Part shown: piece after piece, positions 14,741 through 22,288 of the stretch
How the letters are laid out: each line of letters opens with the position of its first letter
Position numbering within the stretch: the first letter of the stretch is position 1
Origin: Demequina rhizosphaerae
Lineage (GTDB): Bacteria; Actinomycetota; Actinomycetes; Actinomycetales; Demequinaceae
NCBI RefSeq assembly: GCF_000971255.1
Contig: NZ_BBMC01000013.1
Span: 1 to 37,463, forward strand
Reading direction: 5' to 3'
DNA length: 37,463 nt
Notes under the pieces: model-generated
The model's database searches: none
Told to the model about the DNA's origin: nothing
The model's input: the letters and a program-made list of their open reading frames with translations, nothing else
Translations under genes and position numbers: made by a program

Positions 14741-15340
14741 GGCCTGCGCCTCGAAGCTCGCGAGGATCGTCTCGCACTGCTCGCCCATCGAGGAGCTGAG
14801 CAGCTCGAAGGCCCGCGGGTCGTCCTTGACGTCGGGCATGCGCAGCGCGAGCAGGATCGTGTTGAGCATGCCTCGCGCGAAGAACTGGGTGGCCTCCTCC
14901 GCGGAGAACCCGGCCTCGTCGCGGACGATCCGGTACACGTCGAGGAAGCTCTCGCGCGCCTCGGGCCCGAAGACGGGGTCCTGTCCGAGCCCGAAGAGGT
15001 GCAGCAGGGTGAGCAGCGTCCCGCGGTCCGCGACCAGCTCGCCGTACGCGCGACCGAGCAGCACCTGGCGCTCGAGGTTGCCCTCCTCGCCCGTGAAGCC
15101 GGCGATGATGCCGCGGAACGCGTCGCGGAGCCGCCCGGTGGCGCGGCGGGACACCTCGAGGAAGAGGTTCTCCTTCGACCCGAACATCCGCACGACGTAG
15201 GCCTGCGAGATCCCCGCCTGCTTCGCGATCGCGTCGGTGGTGCCTCCCGCGTAGCCCCGGTCGCCGAACACGACCGTCGCGGCCGCGAGGATCTGCTCGC
15301 GCCTGTCGTCGCTGGTCAGGCGTCCTTCTGCGGTGCTCAT
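14726..15340 (-). CDS. TetR-family repressor of the divergent MFS exporter
   Basis: A 204 aa regulator. The helix-turn-helix (about 14-62) contains REQILAAATVVFGDRGYAGGTTDAIAKQAGISQAYVVRMFGSKENLF; the ligand domain follows (about 80-200). It is divergent from a drug exporter gene, and two matching palindromes lie in the 91-bp gap, so it very likely represses both genes and is released by an exported compound. A -10 TAACCT 6 nt before ATG indicates a leaderless mRNA. Confidence 0.92.
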   Translation of the reverse strand: MSTAEGRLTSDDRREQILAAATVVFGDRGYAGGTTDAIAKQAGISQAYVVRMFGSKENLFLEVSRRATGRLRDAFRGIIAGFTGEEGNLERQVLLGRAYGELVADRGTLLTLLHLFGLGQDPVFGPEARESFLDVYRIVRDEAGFSAEEATQFFARGMLNTILLALRMPDVKDDPRAFELLSSSMGEQCETILASFEAQASVAG

Positions 15341-15341
15341 G

Positions 15342-15370
15342 TTGACAGGTTATCAAGCGATTACTAGCGT
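15342..15370 (+). promoter_or_regulatory. MFS exporter promoter with operator O2 in the spacer
   Basis: TTGACA (15342-15347), 17 nt, TAGCGT (15365-15370) is a near-consensus promoter. The spacer holds TTATCAAGCGATTACT (15350-15365), a 14/18 match to the perfect palindrome downstream. The minus-strand -10 of the repressor gene (TAACCT, 15347-15352) overlaps both. Confidence 0.7.
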
Positions 15371-15380
15371 GTCGAACAGT

Positions 15381-15398
15381 AGTAATCAATTGATTACT
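15381..15398. promoter_or_regulatory. TetR operator O1, perfect 18-bp palindrome
   Basis: AGTAATCAATTGATTACT is self-complementary over all 18 bases and lies just after the exporter transcription start, well placed for repression. It is strikingly A/T-rich for this genome. Confidence 0.75.
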
Positions 15399-15431
15399 CA
15401 TCAGGCGGAACCGCCACCCTTGGGAGGGAAC

Positions 15432-16862
15432 ATGTCAACCACGTCACGCCGGACGCCCGTGGGCCTCGTGGTCCTCGCGGCGTCGATCCCCGCCTTCATG
15501 GCGAGCCTCGACAACCTCGTCGTCACCAACGCGCTGCCCGTGCTCGCCACCGATCTCGACGCGACGCTCGAGCAGCTCCAGTGGTTCATCAACGGCTACT
15601 CGCTCGCCTTCGCGAGCATGATCCTCATGGCGGTCGCGTTGGGAGACCGCTTCGGCCGCCGCCGCGTCTTCTCCGGCGGCGTCGCGCTGTTCACGGTCGC
15701 GTCGATCCTGTGCGCGCTCGCGCCGACCGCGGAGGCCCTCATCGCCGCCCGCGTGCTCCAGGGCGTCGGGGGCGCCGCGCTCATGCCGCTGTCGCTCGCG
15801 ATCCTGTCGACCAACGTGTCCGCCAGGATGCGCCCCCTCGCCATCGGCATCTGGGGAGGCGTCGCCGGCCTGGGCGTCGCCGTGGGCCCGCTCGTCGGCG
15901 GCGCGGTCGTCGAGGGGCTGACCTGGCACGCGATCTTCTGGCTCAACGTGCCCGTGGGCGTGATCGCGATCGTGCTCATCCGCGCGTTCCTCGCCGAGTC
16001 CCGCGGCGACGCGGTCCGCCTCGACCTCGTCGGCCTGGGGCTGGGCATGGCCGCCGTGTTCGGCCTGGTCTTCGGGATCGTGCGCGGGAACGATGCGGGA
16101 TGGACCTCGCCCCAGGTGCTCGCCGGGCTCGTGGGAGGCGCCGTCCTGCTGGCGGCCTTCGTCGCCTGGGAGCGCCGCGCGCGCGACCCCCTGCTGCCCC
16201 TCGGACTCTTCCGCGACCGGTCCTTCTCCGTCGCGAACGCCGTGGGACTCATGTTCTCGATCGGGATCTTCGGCGCGGTGTTCATCCTCATCCAGTTCCT
16301 GCAGGTCGTGCAGGGGAGGTCGCCGCTCGAGGCCGGCGCGATGACCATGCCGTGGACCATGGCCCCGCTGTTCGTGGCCCCGCTCACCGGCATCGTCGCG
16401 CCGCGCATCGGCACCCGCGCGCTCGTCACCACGGGCGTCGCGCTGCAGTCGGTCGGGCTCGCCTGGATCGGCCTCATGCTGGACCCGGCCGTCGCGTACG
16501 GCGAGCTCGTGCCCGGCTTCGTGGCGTGCGGCGTCGGGATGGGGCTCGTGTTCGCGCCCCTCGCCACCGCGGTGCTCGCCCACATGCGCGACGAGGACCA
16601 CGCCAAGGCCTCGGGCACGAACGCCACCGTCCGCGAGATCGGCGTCGCGCTCGGCATCGCGGTCCTCACGGCGGTGTTCACCGGCGCGGGCGGCGAGCTC
16701 ACCCCGACCGGCTACACCGACGCCGCGCAGACCGCGGTGCTGTGGGGCGCGGCGATCCTCGCGGTCACCGTCGGGGTCGCGACGCTGCTGCCGTCGCGCC
16801 GCACGGAGCTGGGTGCGACGCCGGCAGCCGAGGCCCCGCAGGGAGCGCTGCAGCCCGCCTGA
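15432..16862 (+). CDS. DHA2-family MFS drug exporter
   Basis: A 476 aa proton-driven exporter of the EmrB/QacA group with about 14 membrane helices. Motif A appears as MAVALGDRFGRRRVF (about 69-83). Motif C-like glycines occur in GGVAGLGVAVGPLVGG (about 142-157). The start has SD GGGAGGGA 6 nt before ATG; upstream in-frame codons lie in the operator. Substrate is unknown, probably a hydrophobic toxic compound sensed by the divergent TetR protein. Confidence 0.93.
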   Translation: MSTTSRRTPVGLVVLAASIPAFMASLDNLVVTNALPVLATDLDATLEQLQWFINGYSLAFASMILMAVALGDRFGRRRVFSGGVALFTVASILCALAPTAEALIAARVLQGVGGAALMPLSLAILSTNVSARMRPLAIGIWGGVAGLGVAVGPLVGGAVVEGLTWHAIFWLNVPVGVIAIVLIRAFLAESRGDAVRLDLVGLGLGMAAVFGLVFGIVRGNDAGWTSPQVLAGLVGGAVLLAAFVAWERRARDPLLPLGLFRDRSFSVANAVGLMFSIGIFGAVFILIQFLQVVQGRSPLEAGAMTMPWTMAPLFVAPLTGIVAPRIGTRALVTTGVALQSVGLAWIGLMLDPAVAYGELVPGFVACGVGMGLVFAPLATAVLAHMRDEDHAKASGTNATVREIGVALGIAVLTAVFTGAGGELTPTGYTDAAQTAVLWGAAILAVTVGVATLLPSRRTELGATPAAEAPQGALQPA

Positions 16863-16876
16863 CCCTCACGCGCCGC

Positions 16877-16909
16877 GGCCGCCCCTCGTCACCACGGCGA
16901 GGGGCGGCC
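16877..16909. terminator. bidirectional terminator between exporter and cupin genes
   Basis: GGCCGCCCCTCG (16877-16888) pairs perfectly with CGAGGGGCGGCC (16898-16909), 12 bp with a 9-nt loop. The right arm lies within the last codons of the cupin gene. Confidence 0.65.
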
Positions 16910-17317
16910 CTCGTCGCGCGTCGCGTCGTCGGGCAGGCGCGGGAGCTCGCCGCCGCCCGCGCGGATGCAGAACCAGCGCATCGGCTCGGCGCTGTCGGGG
17001 ACGCACCGCCAGGTCCGCCAGACCCCCTGCCCGACCCGCACCACGGTGCCGGGACCGACGTCGACGACCTCGTCGTCGAGCGCCATCTGGCCGCGGCCCG
17101 CGAGGAAGACGTAGAGCTCCTCGATCTCGCGGTGCGTGTGCCAGTAGCCGGCCTCCTCGCCGGGCACGAACGCGTTCGCGGTCAGCCCGATGTACTGCAT
17201 CGCCAGCTCGTGGTCGACCACGCGGCGGCCGTCGCGCAGCGTGTGCGGCTGGAAGCCGCCGTGGTGGGCCCGCCACTCGTCGAGCCCGCCCATCTCCAGC
17301 ACCTGGTAGTCGCTCAT
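16889..17317 (-). CDS. cupin-domain protein
   Basis: A 142 aa single-cupin beta-barrel protein. The metal site is visible as YWHTHREIEELYVFLAGRGQM (about 58-78: His60, His62, Glu66), the first cupin motif. The second is weaker, around GPGTVVRVGQGVWRTWR (about 88-104), where the usual His is not evident, so metal binding may be incomplete. Such proteins range from isomerases and dioxygenases to sensors; the reaction cannot be named. It lies alone between two transport loci with its own leaderless promoter. Confidence 0.87.
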   Translation of the reverse strand: MSDYQVLEMGGLDEWRAHHGGFQPHTLRDGRRVVDHELAMQYIGLTANAFVPGEEAGYWHTHREIEELYVFLAGRGQMALDDEVVDVGPGTVVRVGQGVWRTWRCVPDSAEPMRWFCIRAGGGELPRLPDDATRDEGRPSPW

Positions 17318-17323
17318 CCGGGC

Positions 17324-17329
17324 ACGCTA
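17324..17329 (-). promoter_or_regulatory. -10 box of cupin gene, leaderless
   Basis: TAGCGT on the minus strand, 6 nt before ATG 17317. Confidence 0.5.
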
Positions 17330-17354
17330 TCGCCCGCACCGGTTGCGGAACAGA

Positions 17355-17369
17355 TGTTAGTGACTAACA
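17355..17369. promoter_or_regulatory. operator of the TetR-ABC operon
   Basis: TGTTAGTGACTAACA is a perfect 15-bp odd palindrome ending 8 nt before ATG 17378. It overlaps the likely -10 (TAACAC), so autorepression is expected. Confidence 0.7.
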
Positions 17370-17377
17370 CTTGAGTC

Positions 17378-17968
17378 ATGACCACACGCGCCGAGGCCAC
17401 CCGGGCCCGCCTGCAGTCCGCCGCGCTCGACCTGTTCGAGCAGCGCGGCTACCGCGCGGTCACGGTCGAGGAGATCGCGGCCGCCGCCGGCGTCAGCCAC
17501 ATGACGTTCTTCCGCCACTTCCCCACCAAGGAGCGGGTGCTGCTCGACGACCCGTTCGATCCCGTGATCGCCGCCGCGGTCGCCGCCCAGCCGGCCGGCC
17601 TCCCCGCGATCGAGCGCGTCGCGCGCGGGCTGCTGTCGCTCGTACCGCTGCTCGACCAGGAGCCCACGGCGTCCGCCCGCCGCGGCATCGCGATCGCCGC
17701 GCGCGAGCCCGAGCTCCAGGCGGGCATGGCCGCCAACACCGCGGCGACCGAGCGGGCGATCGTCGAGGCCGCGTCCCTGCCCGGCGGGGAGCAGGGCATG
17801 CGCGTCGCGGCCGCAGCGTGCCTCGCCGCGGTCACCACGGTGCTGTTCGCGTGGGCGCTCGAGGGCACGAGCCGGACCATCGGCGCCCTCGTCGCGGAGG
17901 CGGTCACCACCGTGGTGCCGGCCCTGGCCGACGCCCCGGTCCCCGCGTTCGCGGGAGCGACGCCGTGA
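17378..17968 (+). CDS. TetR-family regulator of ABC exporter operon
   Basis: A 196 aa repressor. The helix-turn-helix (about 7-55) includes LFEQRGYRAVTVEEIAAAAGVSHMTFFRHFPTKERVL. The C-terminal half is alanine-rich and helical. It is the first gene of a three-gene operon: its stop overlaps the GTG of the ABC ATPase gene (GTGA at 17965-17968), and that gene overlaps the permease gene. Control of its own operon through 17355-17369 follows from the layout. Confidence 0.92.
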   Translation: MTTRAEATRARLQSAALDLFEQRGYRAVTVEEIAAAAGVSHMTFFRHFPTKERVLLDDPFDPVIAAAVAAQPAGLPAIERVARGLLSLVPLLDQEPTASARRGIAIAAREPELQAGMAANTAATERAIVEAASLPGGEQGMRVAAAACLAAVTTVLFAWALEGTSRTIGALVAEAVTTVVPALADAPVPAFAGATP

Positions 17969-18717
17969 CCGCGCTCGAGCTCCGCGGCGCGGTGCGGGCC
18001 TACGGCGGCCTCCGCGCCCTCGACGGCCTGAGCCTCGCGGTCGAGCCGGGCGAGATCCACGCGATCATCGGCCTCAACGGCGCGGGCAAGACGACCGCGA
18101 TGAAGGCCCTCGTGGGCCACACCCGGCTCGACTCCGGCGAGGCGCGACTGCTCGGCACGCCGGTCGCGGCCGCGGGCCCGTCCACGCTGTCCCGCCTGGG
18201 CTTCGTCATCGACCAGCCCTTCGGCTACCCCGAGCTCACGGTGCGCGACAACATCGTCCACGCGGCCCGCCTGCACGGGCTCGCGCGCGACGCGGCCACC
18301 CGCGCCGCATCGTCCTGGATCGCCCGTCTCGAGCTCGAGCCGTGGGCGGGGCGCCGCGCGCGCGGGCTGTCGCTCGGCAACCGTCAGCGGCTGGGGCTCG
18401 CGTGCGCGGCGGCGCACGAGCCGGACCTGCTCATCCTCGACGAGCCCACGAACGCGCTCGACCCGGCCGGGGTGCTGCTGCTGCGCGACGTCATCGTCGC
18501 GGCGGCGGACCGCGGCGCGGGCGTGCTCGTCTCCAGCCATCACCTCGACGAGGTCTCCCGCATCGCGCACCGCATCACCGTCGTGCATGCGGGCCGCGTC
18601 GTCGGCGCCCTCGAGCCCGGCCAGGCCGACCTCGAGCACCGCTTCTTCGAGATGGTGCGGGCGTGGGACGCCGGCCACCGCGACGACGTCCTAGCCCGTC
18701 AGGAGGCACACGCATGA
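17965..18717 (+). CDS. ABC exporter ATP-binding protein
   Basis: A 250 aa ATPase of the ABC-2/drug exporter type. Walker A is GLNGAGKTT (about 36-44). The Q-loop region is VIDQPFGYPELTV (about 88-100). The signature is LSLGNRQRL in place of LSGGQ, a common variant in this subfamily. Walker B is LLILDEPTNALDP, and the switch His is in SSHHLDE. It powers the permease encoded next, with which it overlaps by 4 nt. Confidence 0.95.
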   Translation: MTALELRGAVRAYGGLRALDGLSLAVEPGEIHAIIGLNGAGKTTAMKALVGHTRLDSGEARLLGTPVAAAGPSTLSRLGFVIDQPFGYPELTVRDNIVHAARLHGLARDAATRAASSWIARLELEPWAGRRARGLSLGNRQRLGLACAAAHEPDLLILDEPTNALDPAGVLLLRDVIVAAADRGAGVLVSSHHLDEVSRIAHRITVVHAGRVVGALEPGQADLEHRFFEMVRAWDAGHRDDVLARQEAHA

Positions 18718-19484
18718 GCACCGCGCTCGCCCTCCAGGTCGCCACGTTCTCGCGCTCGCTGACCGCGCGGCTCGCGACCGTGCTGCTCGTCGCCTTCCCG
18801 CCGCTGATGTCGGTGGGGATGGTGGCGCTGGCCCGGTCGGCGGACGCCGCCGGCCCGTCCGCCGCGAAGCTCGCCCCGTACCGCGACGGCCCGTTCGGGG
18901 AGATCGTCGCGGGGCTCGCGGGCCAGGTGGTGTCGGTGGTCGCGCTCATCGGCGTCGGATTCGCGGTCGCATGGCTCGTGGGCCGCGAATGGGCGGACCG
19001 GACGGTCGGCTCGCTGTTCGCGCTCCCCGTCGGCCGCGCGCAGATCGCGCGCGCGAAGCTGCTCGTGGTCGCCGCGTGGGCCGCCGCGTGCCTCACTCTC
19101 GCGGTGGCGCTGACGGCGGCGACGCTCGCCGTCGTCGACTCCGCCTCGCTCACCGGCGCGGTGGCGGCGCAGCTCGCGCGCGTGTGGCTCGCGGGACTCA
19201 TGATGGCGGCGCTCGCGCTGCCGTTCGCGTGGGTCGCCGTCGTCTCGAAGGGCTACCTCGGCGCCGCCGGAGCGATCGTCGGCGTCACCGCGGCGAGCCA
19301 GATCCTCGCGATGGTCGGCGCGGGCGCGTGGGTGCCGTACATCGCGCCGGCGATGTGGGCCGGCGCGGGCGGGCCCGAGGAGGCCGCGGCGATCGGCCCG
19401 GCGTCGCTCGTGCTCGCGGTCGCCTTCGCGGCCGTCGCGACGTGGGCATCCGTGCGGGCCTTCGCCCGCGCGCGGCTCGACTGA
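18714..19484 (+). CDS. ABC exporter permease (ABC-2 type)
   Basis: A 256 aa membrane protein with about six helices: around 18-40, 66-90, 115-140, 155-178, 182-205 and 225-248. The segment GREWADRTVGSLFALPVGR after the second helix is the typical ABC-2 loop. A strong SD AGGAGG is at 18701-18706. The substrate is unknown; antibiotic or peptide export is usual for TetR-linked pairs. Confidence 0.9.
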   Translation: MSTALALQVATFSRSLTARLATVLLVAFPPLMSVGMVALARSADAAGPSAAKLAPYRDGPFGEIVAGLAGQVVSVVALIGVGFAVAWLVGREWADRTVGSLFALPVGRAQIARAKLLVVAAWAAACLTLAVALTAATLAVVDSASLTGAVAAQLARVWLAGLMMAALALPFAWVAVVSKGYLGAAGAIVGVTAASQILAMVGAGAWVPYIAPAMWAGAGGPEEAAAIGPASLVLAVAFAAVATWASVRAFARARLD

Positions 19485-19497
19485 GAGCCGAGGCCCC

Positions 19498-19989
19498 TCA
19501 GCCCTCCGCGTGCGCGTACAGGCGCTGCAACTCCTCGAAGTGGGCGTCCGAGTCGACGGCCTCCGGCGTGCCCCCGGCGAGGTGCACCTCGAGCCGGTCG
19601 AGGTGCCAGTGCCAGCCGGCGGCGATGTCGGGACTGTTGGGGTCGGGGCCCACGTGGTCGAACGTGAGGTACGCGCCGTCGCCGTGCTCGGCGATCGCGA
19701 TGCGGACCTGCCACCGGCCGCCGTACCCGTCCCACGCGTACTCGAGCGAGTGCGGCTCCTCCCACGCGAGCACCTCGCCGCTTCCGCCGTCGGACATCGT
19801 CACCGCGCCGCCCTCGCGCGGCTCGAACTCGGTGCGGAAGGCCCAGGCCGCGGTGCGGTCGGGGTCGGTGAGCGCCGCCCACACCTCGGCGGGCGACTGC
19901 TCGAGGGTGCGCTCGAAGCGCAGGTAGTCCCCGTCGTCGGGCGAGAGGACGCGCCCCTCGCCGGCGGGGTCGATCTGGTCCGGGTCCAT
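19498..19989 (-). CDS. SRPBCC (AHSA1-like) protein
   Basis: A 163 aa START/Bet v1-like protein. The family entry is FERTLEQSPAEVWAALTDPDRTAAWAF, followed by a beta-rich core with GGAVTMSD, SLEYAWDG and WQVRIAIAEHGDGAYLTFDH, and a C-terminal helix with WHWHLDRLEVHLAG. These proteins form a hydrophobic cavity; the ligand is unknown. GGAAGG in the leader, 1 nt before the ATG, supports the MDPDQID start, though spacing is tight. It is convergent with the ABC permease gene and divergent from the methyltransferase gene. Confidence 0.88.
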   Translation of the reverse strand: MDPDQIDPAGEGRVLSPDDGDYLRFERTLEQSPAEVWAALTDPDRTAAWAFRTEFEPREGGAVTMSDGGSGEVLAWEEPHSLEYAWDGYGGRWQVRIAIAEHGDGAYLTFDHVGPDPNSPDIAAGWHWHLDRLEVHLAGGTPEAVDSDAHFEELQRLYAHAEG

Positions 19990-20033
19990 GCCTTCCAGTG
20001 TCCACGCTCCCGCCCGGAGCGCCACCCGAGCGG

Positions 20034-20039
20034 TAGCGT
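20034..20039 (+). promoter_or_regulatory. -10 box of PrmC-like gene, leaderless GTG
   Basis: TAGCGT, 6 nt before GTG 20046, with no Shine-Dalgarno. Confidence 0.5.
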
Positions 20040-20045
20040 GCCAGC

Positions 20046-20810
20046 GTGACGGAGCACGATGCGGTGGCGCGGCTGCGCGCGGCCGGCTGCGTCTTCGCGG
20101 AGGACGAGGCCGGGCTGATCGCGGAGGCGGCGGGCGGCGACCCGGTCGAGGCGGAGCGCCTGCTCGCGCGTCGGATCGGCGGCGAGCCGCTCGAGCATGT
20201 GCTCGGCTGGGCCGCCTTCGCGGGGCTGAGGATCCCGGTCGCGCCGGGGGTCTTCGTGCCACGCCGGCGCACCGCGCTGGTCGCGCGGCTCGCGGCCGCG
20301 CTCGCGCCGCGGGACGGCCTCGTGGTGGACCTGTGCGGCGGGACCGGCGCGATCGCCGCGGCGATCGCGCACGCGCGACCCGACCTGCGCATCGTCGCCG
20401 CGGACGTGGACCCGGCCGCGGTCGCCCTCGCGGCCGCACTGCTCGGCCCGTTGGGCGCATCGTCCCTGCTCTCGGACCTGGACGAGGCGCTGGGCGACCT
20501 CGCGGGCACGGTGGACGTCGTGGCGTCGTGCCCGCCCTACGTGCCGACGGCGGAGATCCCGCTGATGCCGCGCGAGGCGCGCGACCACGAGCCGGCCCGC
20601 GCGCTCGACGGGGGCGCGGACGGCACCGCGCTCCAGCGCGGGGTGCTCGCCGCATCGTCCCGGCTGCTCCGGCCCGGCGGCTGGGCCGTCGTCGAGACGA
20701 GCGAGGCCCTCGTCGCGCTCACCGCGGAGGCGGCGGGCGACGAGGGCCTCGAGGCGACGGTCGAGCGCGACGAACCGCTCGGCGCGACGGTGGTGGTCGC
20801 GAGGCGCTAG
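20046..20810 (+). CDS. PrmC-related protein glutamine N5-methyltransferase
   Basis: A 254 aa SAM-dependent methyltransferase related to PrmC/HemK, which methylates the GGQ glutamine of release factors. It has an N-terminal helical domain (about 1-70, with RRIGGEPLEHVLG), the SAM motif VVDLCGGTGAIAAAIA (about 94-109), an acidic ADVD loop, and SCPPYVPT (about 160-167). In PrmC the last motif is NPPY; here Asn is replaced by Cys. The tail ARDHEPARALDGGADG fits the family. This is probably the PrmC-related paralogue of unknown target rather than PrmC itself. It starts with leaderless GTG; its stop codon shares CTAG with the convergent gene. Confidence 0.85.
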   Translation: MTEHDAVARLRAAGCVFAEDEAGLIAEAAGGDPVEAERLLARRIGGEPLEHVLGWAAFAGLRIPVAPGVFVPRRRTALVARLAAALAPRDGLVVDLCGGTGAIAAAIAHARPDLRIVAADVDPAAVALAAALLGPLGASSLLSDLDEALGDLAGTVDVVASCPPYVPTAEIPLMPREARDHEPARALDGGADGTALQRGVLAASSRLLRPGGWAVVETSEALVALTAEAAGDEGLEATVERDEPLGATVVVARR

Positions 20811-21799
20811 ACGCCGACGAGCTCCGACTCGAGGCGCGCGTAGCTGGCCTCCATGCCGTCGGTCATGCCGGTCGCGAGGACCATGTCGCGGACCTCGGCG
20901 CTGGGGTAGGTGATGACCACCGTGAGCAGCGTGGTGCCGTCCTCGCGCGGCGTGAGCGTGAGCTCGTTGGTGGTGCCGGGCCCCTCCATGCCGATCATGC
21001 GCTCCGAGGTGACCTCGCGATGCGGGGGGTTGGACTCGAGCAGCTCGCCCTCGAAGCCGAACGGCGGCGCGCCGTCCGCGGGGCCGCCGGGGACGGGCGC
21101 CCACTCGAAGCGGTACGCGTCGCCCACCTTCTCGGCGGCGGTCGCGACCGGCATCGTCCACCCGTCGGGCCCGAGCATCCAGCGCTTGAGCAGCTCCGGC
21201 TCGTGGTGGGCCCGCCATACCTGCTCGACGGTGCCGCGGATGACGCGGGACACGCGCACCTGGGTGTCGGACAGGATCTGGGAGACGGCGCCGCGGCCTG
21301 CCGCGAAGGCCTCAAGGTCCGCGAGCACGGCGTCCATCTGACCCATGGCCTCGCGCATGCCCTCCTCCATGCCCATGCCGATGAGCTGCTCGAGCTCCTC
21401 CGCGGAGCCGAACCAGGTGGTGTTGACGAGGCGCGACCCCTCGGGCGTCTCGCTGAACTCGAAGGTCATGCGCATGCGCGGCATGTCCGGGTTCGCGGAG
21501 CCGTCGGGCTGGGCGAAGCCGTCGATCACCTCGAAGGATCGAGGCGCGTCGACCGTGAGGAACTCCCAGAACCCGGCGGGCGAGTCGCCGTCGGGCCCAC
21601 GCATCAGGTACTGCGACCGGCCGCCGACGACCATGTCGTGCCGGGTGAAGGTGGCCGGGTACGTGGGCGGGCCCCAGAAGCGCTCGAGCTCGCGGGGATC
21701 GGCGAAGGCGTCCCAGAGGCGCTGGACGGGGACCGCGAAGTCGGCGGTCACCGTCATGGTGAGGGCCTCGGGGTCCTTGGTGACGGACGTGATGGGCAT
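20807..21799 (-). CDS. tandem SRPBCC protein
   Basis: A 330 aa protein with two AHSA1-like SRPBCC domains in one chain. Domain 1 is at about 10-165 (FAVPVQRLWDAFADPRELERFWGPP, FEFSETPEGSRLVNTTWF). Domain 2 is at about 185-325 (RVSRVIRGTVEQVWRAHHEPELLKRWMLGPDGW, ERMIGMEGPGTTNELTLTPREDG). Most relatives have a single domain. It starts 3 nt after the stop of the ArsR gene, with SD AGGAG inside the end of that gene, so both form an operon. Such ArsR/SRPBCC pairs are common in bacteria; the ligand is unknown. Confidence 0.9.
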   Translation of the reverse strand: MPITSVTKDPEALTMTVTADFAVPVQRLWDAFADPRELERFWGPPTYPATFTRHDMVVGGRSQYLMRGPDGDSPAGFWEFLTVDAPRSFEVIDGFAQPDGSANPDMPRMRMTFEFSETPEGSRLVNTTWFGSAEELEQLIGMGMEEGMREAMGQMDAVLADLEAFAAGRGAVSQILSDTQVRVSRVIRGTVEQVWRAHHEPELLKRWMLGPDGWTMPVATAAEKVGDAYRFEWAPVPGGPADGAPPFGFEGELLESNPPHREVTSERMIGMEGPGTTNELTLTPREDGTTLLTVVITYPSAEVRDMVLATGMTDGMEASYARLESELVGV

Positions 21800-21802
21800 G
21801 GC

Positions 21803-22171
21803 TCACTCCTGTTCGGGAGCAGATGGGGACGGAGGCCCGGGCTCCGCGAGGAGCGCGTCGAGCCGGTCGATGCGAGCGCGCCACAGCCGCTCGTACCGGT
21901 CGAGCAGGGCCTGGACCCTGCGGATCTTGTCGGGGTTGCCGCGGACCAGCCGTTCGCGGCCGCGGTTCTGCTTGGTCACGAGTCCCGCCCTCTCGAGCAC
22001 CGCGACGTGCTTCTGCACGGCCGCGAAGGACATGTCGTACCGGTCCGCGAGAGCGCTGACGGACTGCTCCCCGGTGAGGACGCGCTCGACAATGTCGCGG
22101 CGCGTCGCGTCCGCCAGGGCCCGGAAGATCCGGTCGACCTCGGCGTCCGACAGGTCAATTTCTACAACCAT
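21803..22171 (-). CDS. ArsR-family regulator of SRPBCC operon
   Basis: A 122 aa winged-helix repressor: FRALADATRRDIVERVLTGEQSVSALADRYDMSFAAVQKHVAVLERAGLV (about 15-65), with QKHVAVLERAGLV as the recognition region. The usual metal-binding Cys of ArsR is absent, so it is the metal-free subgroup that accompanies SRPBCC genes. A palindrome covers its own start codon, and a -10 TAACGT (22180-22185, minus strand) lies 8 nt upstream; the mRNA is probably leaderless and autorepressed. Confidence 0.93.
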   Translation of the reverse strand: MVVEIDLSDAEVDRIFRALADATRRDIVERVLTGEQSVSALADRYDMSFAAVQKHVAVLERAGLVTKQNRGRERLVRGNPDKIRRVQALLDRYERLWRARIDRLDALLAEPGPPSPSAPEQE

Positions 22172-22180
22172 TTGGTTGTA
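22163..22180. promoter_or_regulatory. ArsR operator over the start codon
   Basis: TACAACCA-TT-TGGTTGTA has 8-bp arms. The ATG of the ArsR gene (22169-22171) lies inside it, so the same bases encode the first residues and form the operator. Confidence 0.75.
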
Positions 22181-22187
22181 CGTTAAC

Positions 22188-22216
22188 CCCGGGGGTGCGC
22201 CGGCGCAACCCCCGGG
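22188..22216 (-). terminator. second hairpin between FKBP and ArsR genes
   Basis: CCCGGGGGT (22188-22196) pairs with ACCCCCGGG (22208-22216); an inner GCGC stem with a single bulged A closes the top. Confidence 0.5.
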
Positions 22217-22222
22217 AACGCA

Positions 22223-22267
22223 TCGGGACGCTCAGCCCCGCGCGATCGCGGGGGCGGAGCGTCCCGA
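22223..22267 (-). terminator. strong terminator of the FKBP gene
   Basis: TCGGGACGCTC (22223-22233) pairs with GAGCGTCCCGA (22257-22267). An inner CCCCGCG/CGCGGGG stem is capped by CGAT. It lies 21 nt beyond the FKBP stop codon. Confidence 0.65.
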
Positions 22268-22288
22268 ATGTGGACGGCGGGCTCGCGG

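Noticed and set aside
18361..18400. LSLGNRQ in place of LSGGQ in the ABC ATPase
   Set aside because: This variant is frequent in ABC-2 exporter ATPases; Walker A, Walker B and switch His are intact, so it is not a broken gene.
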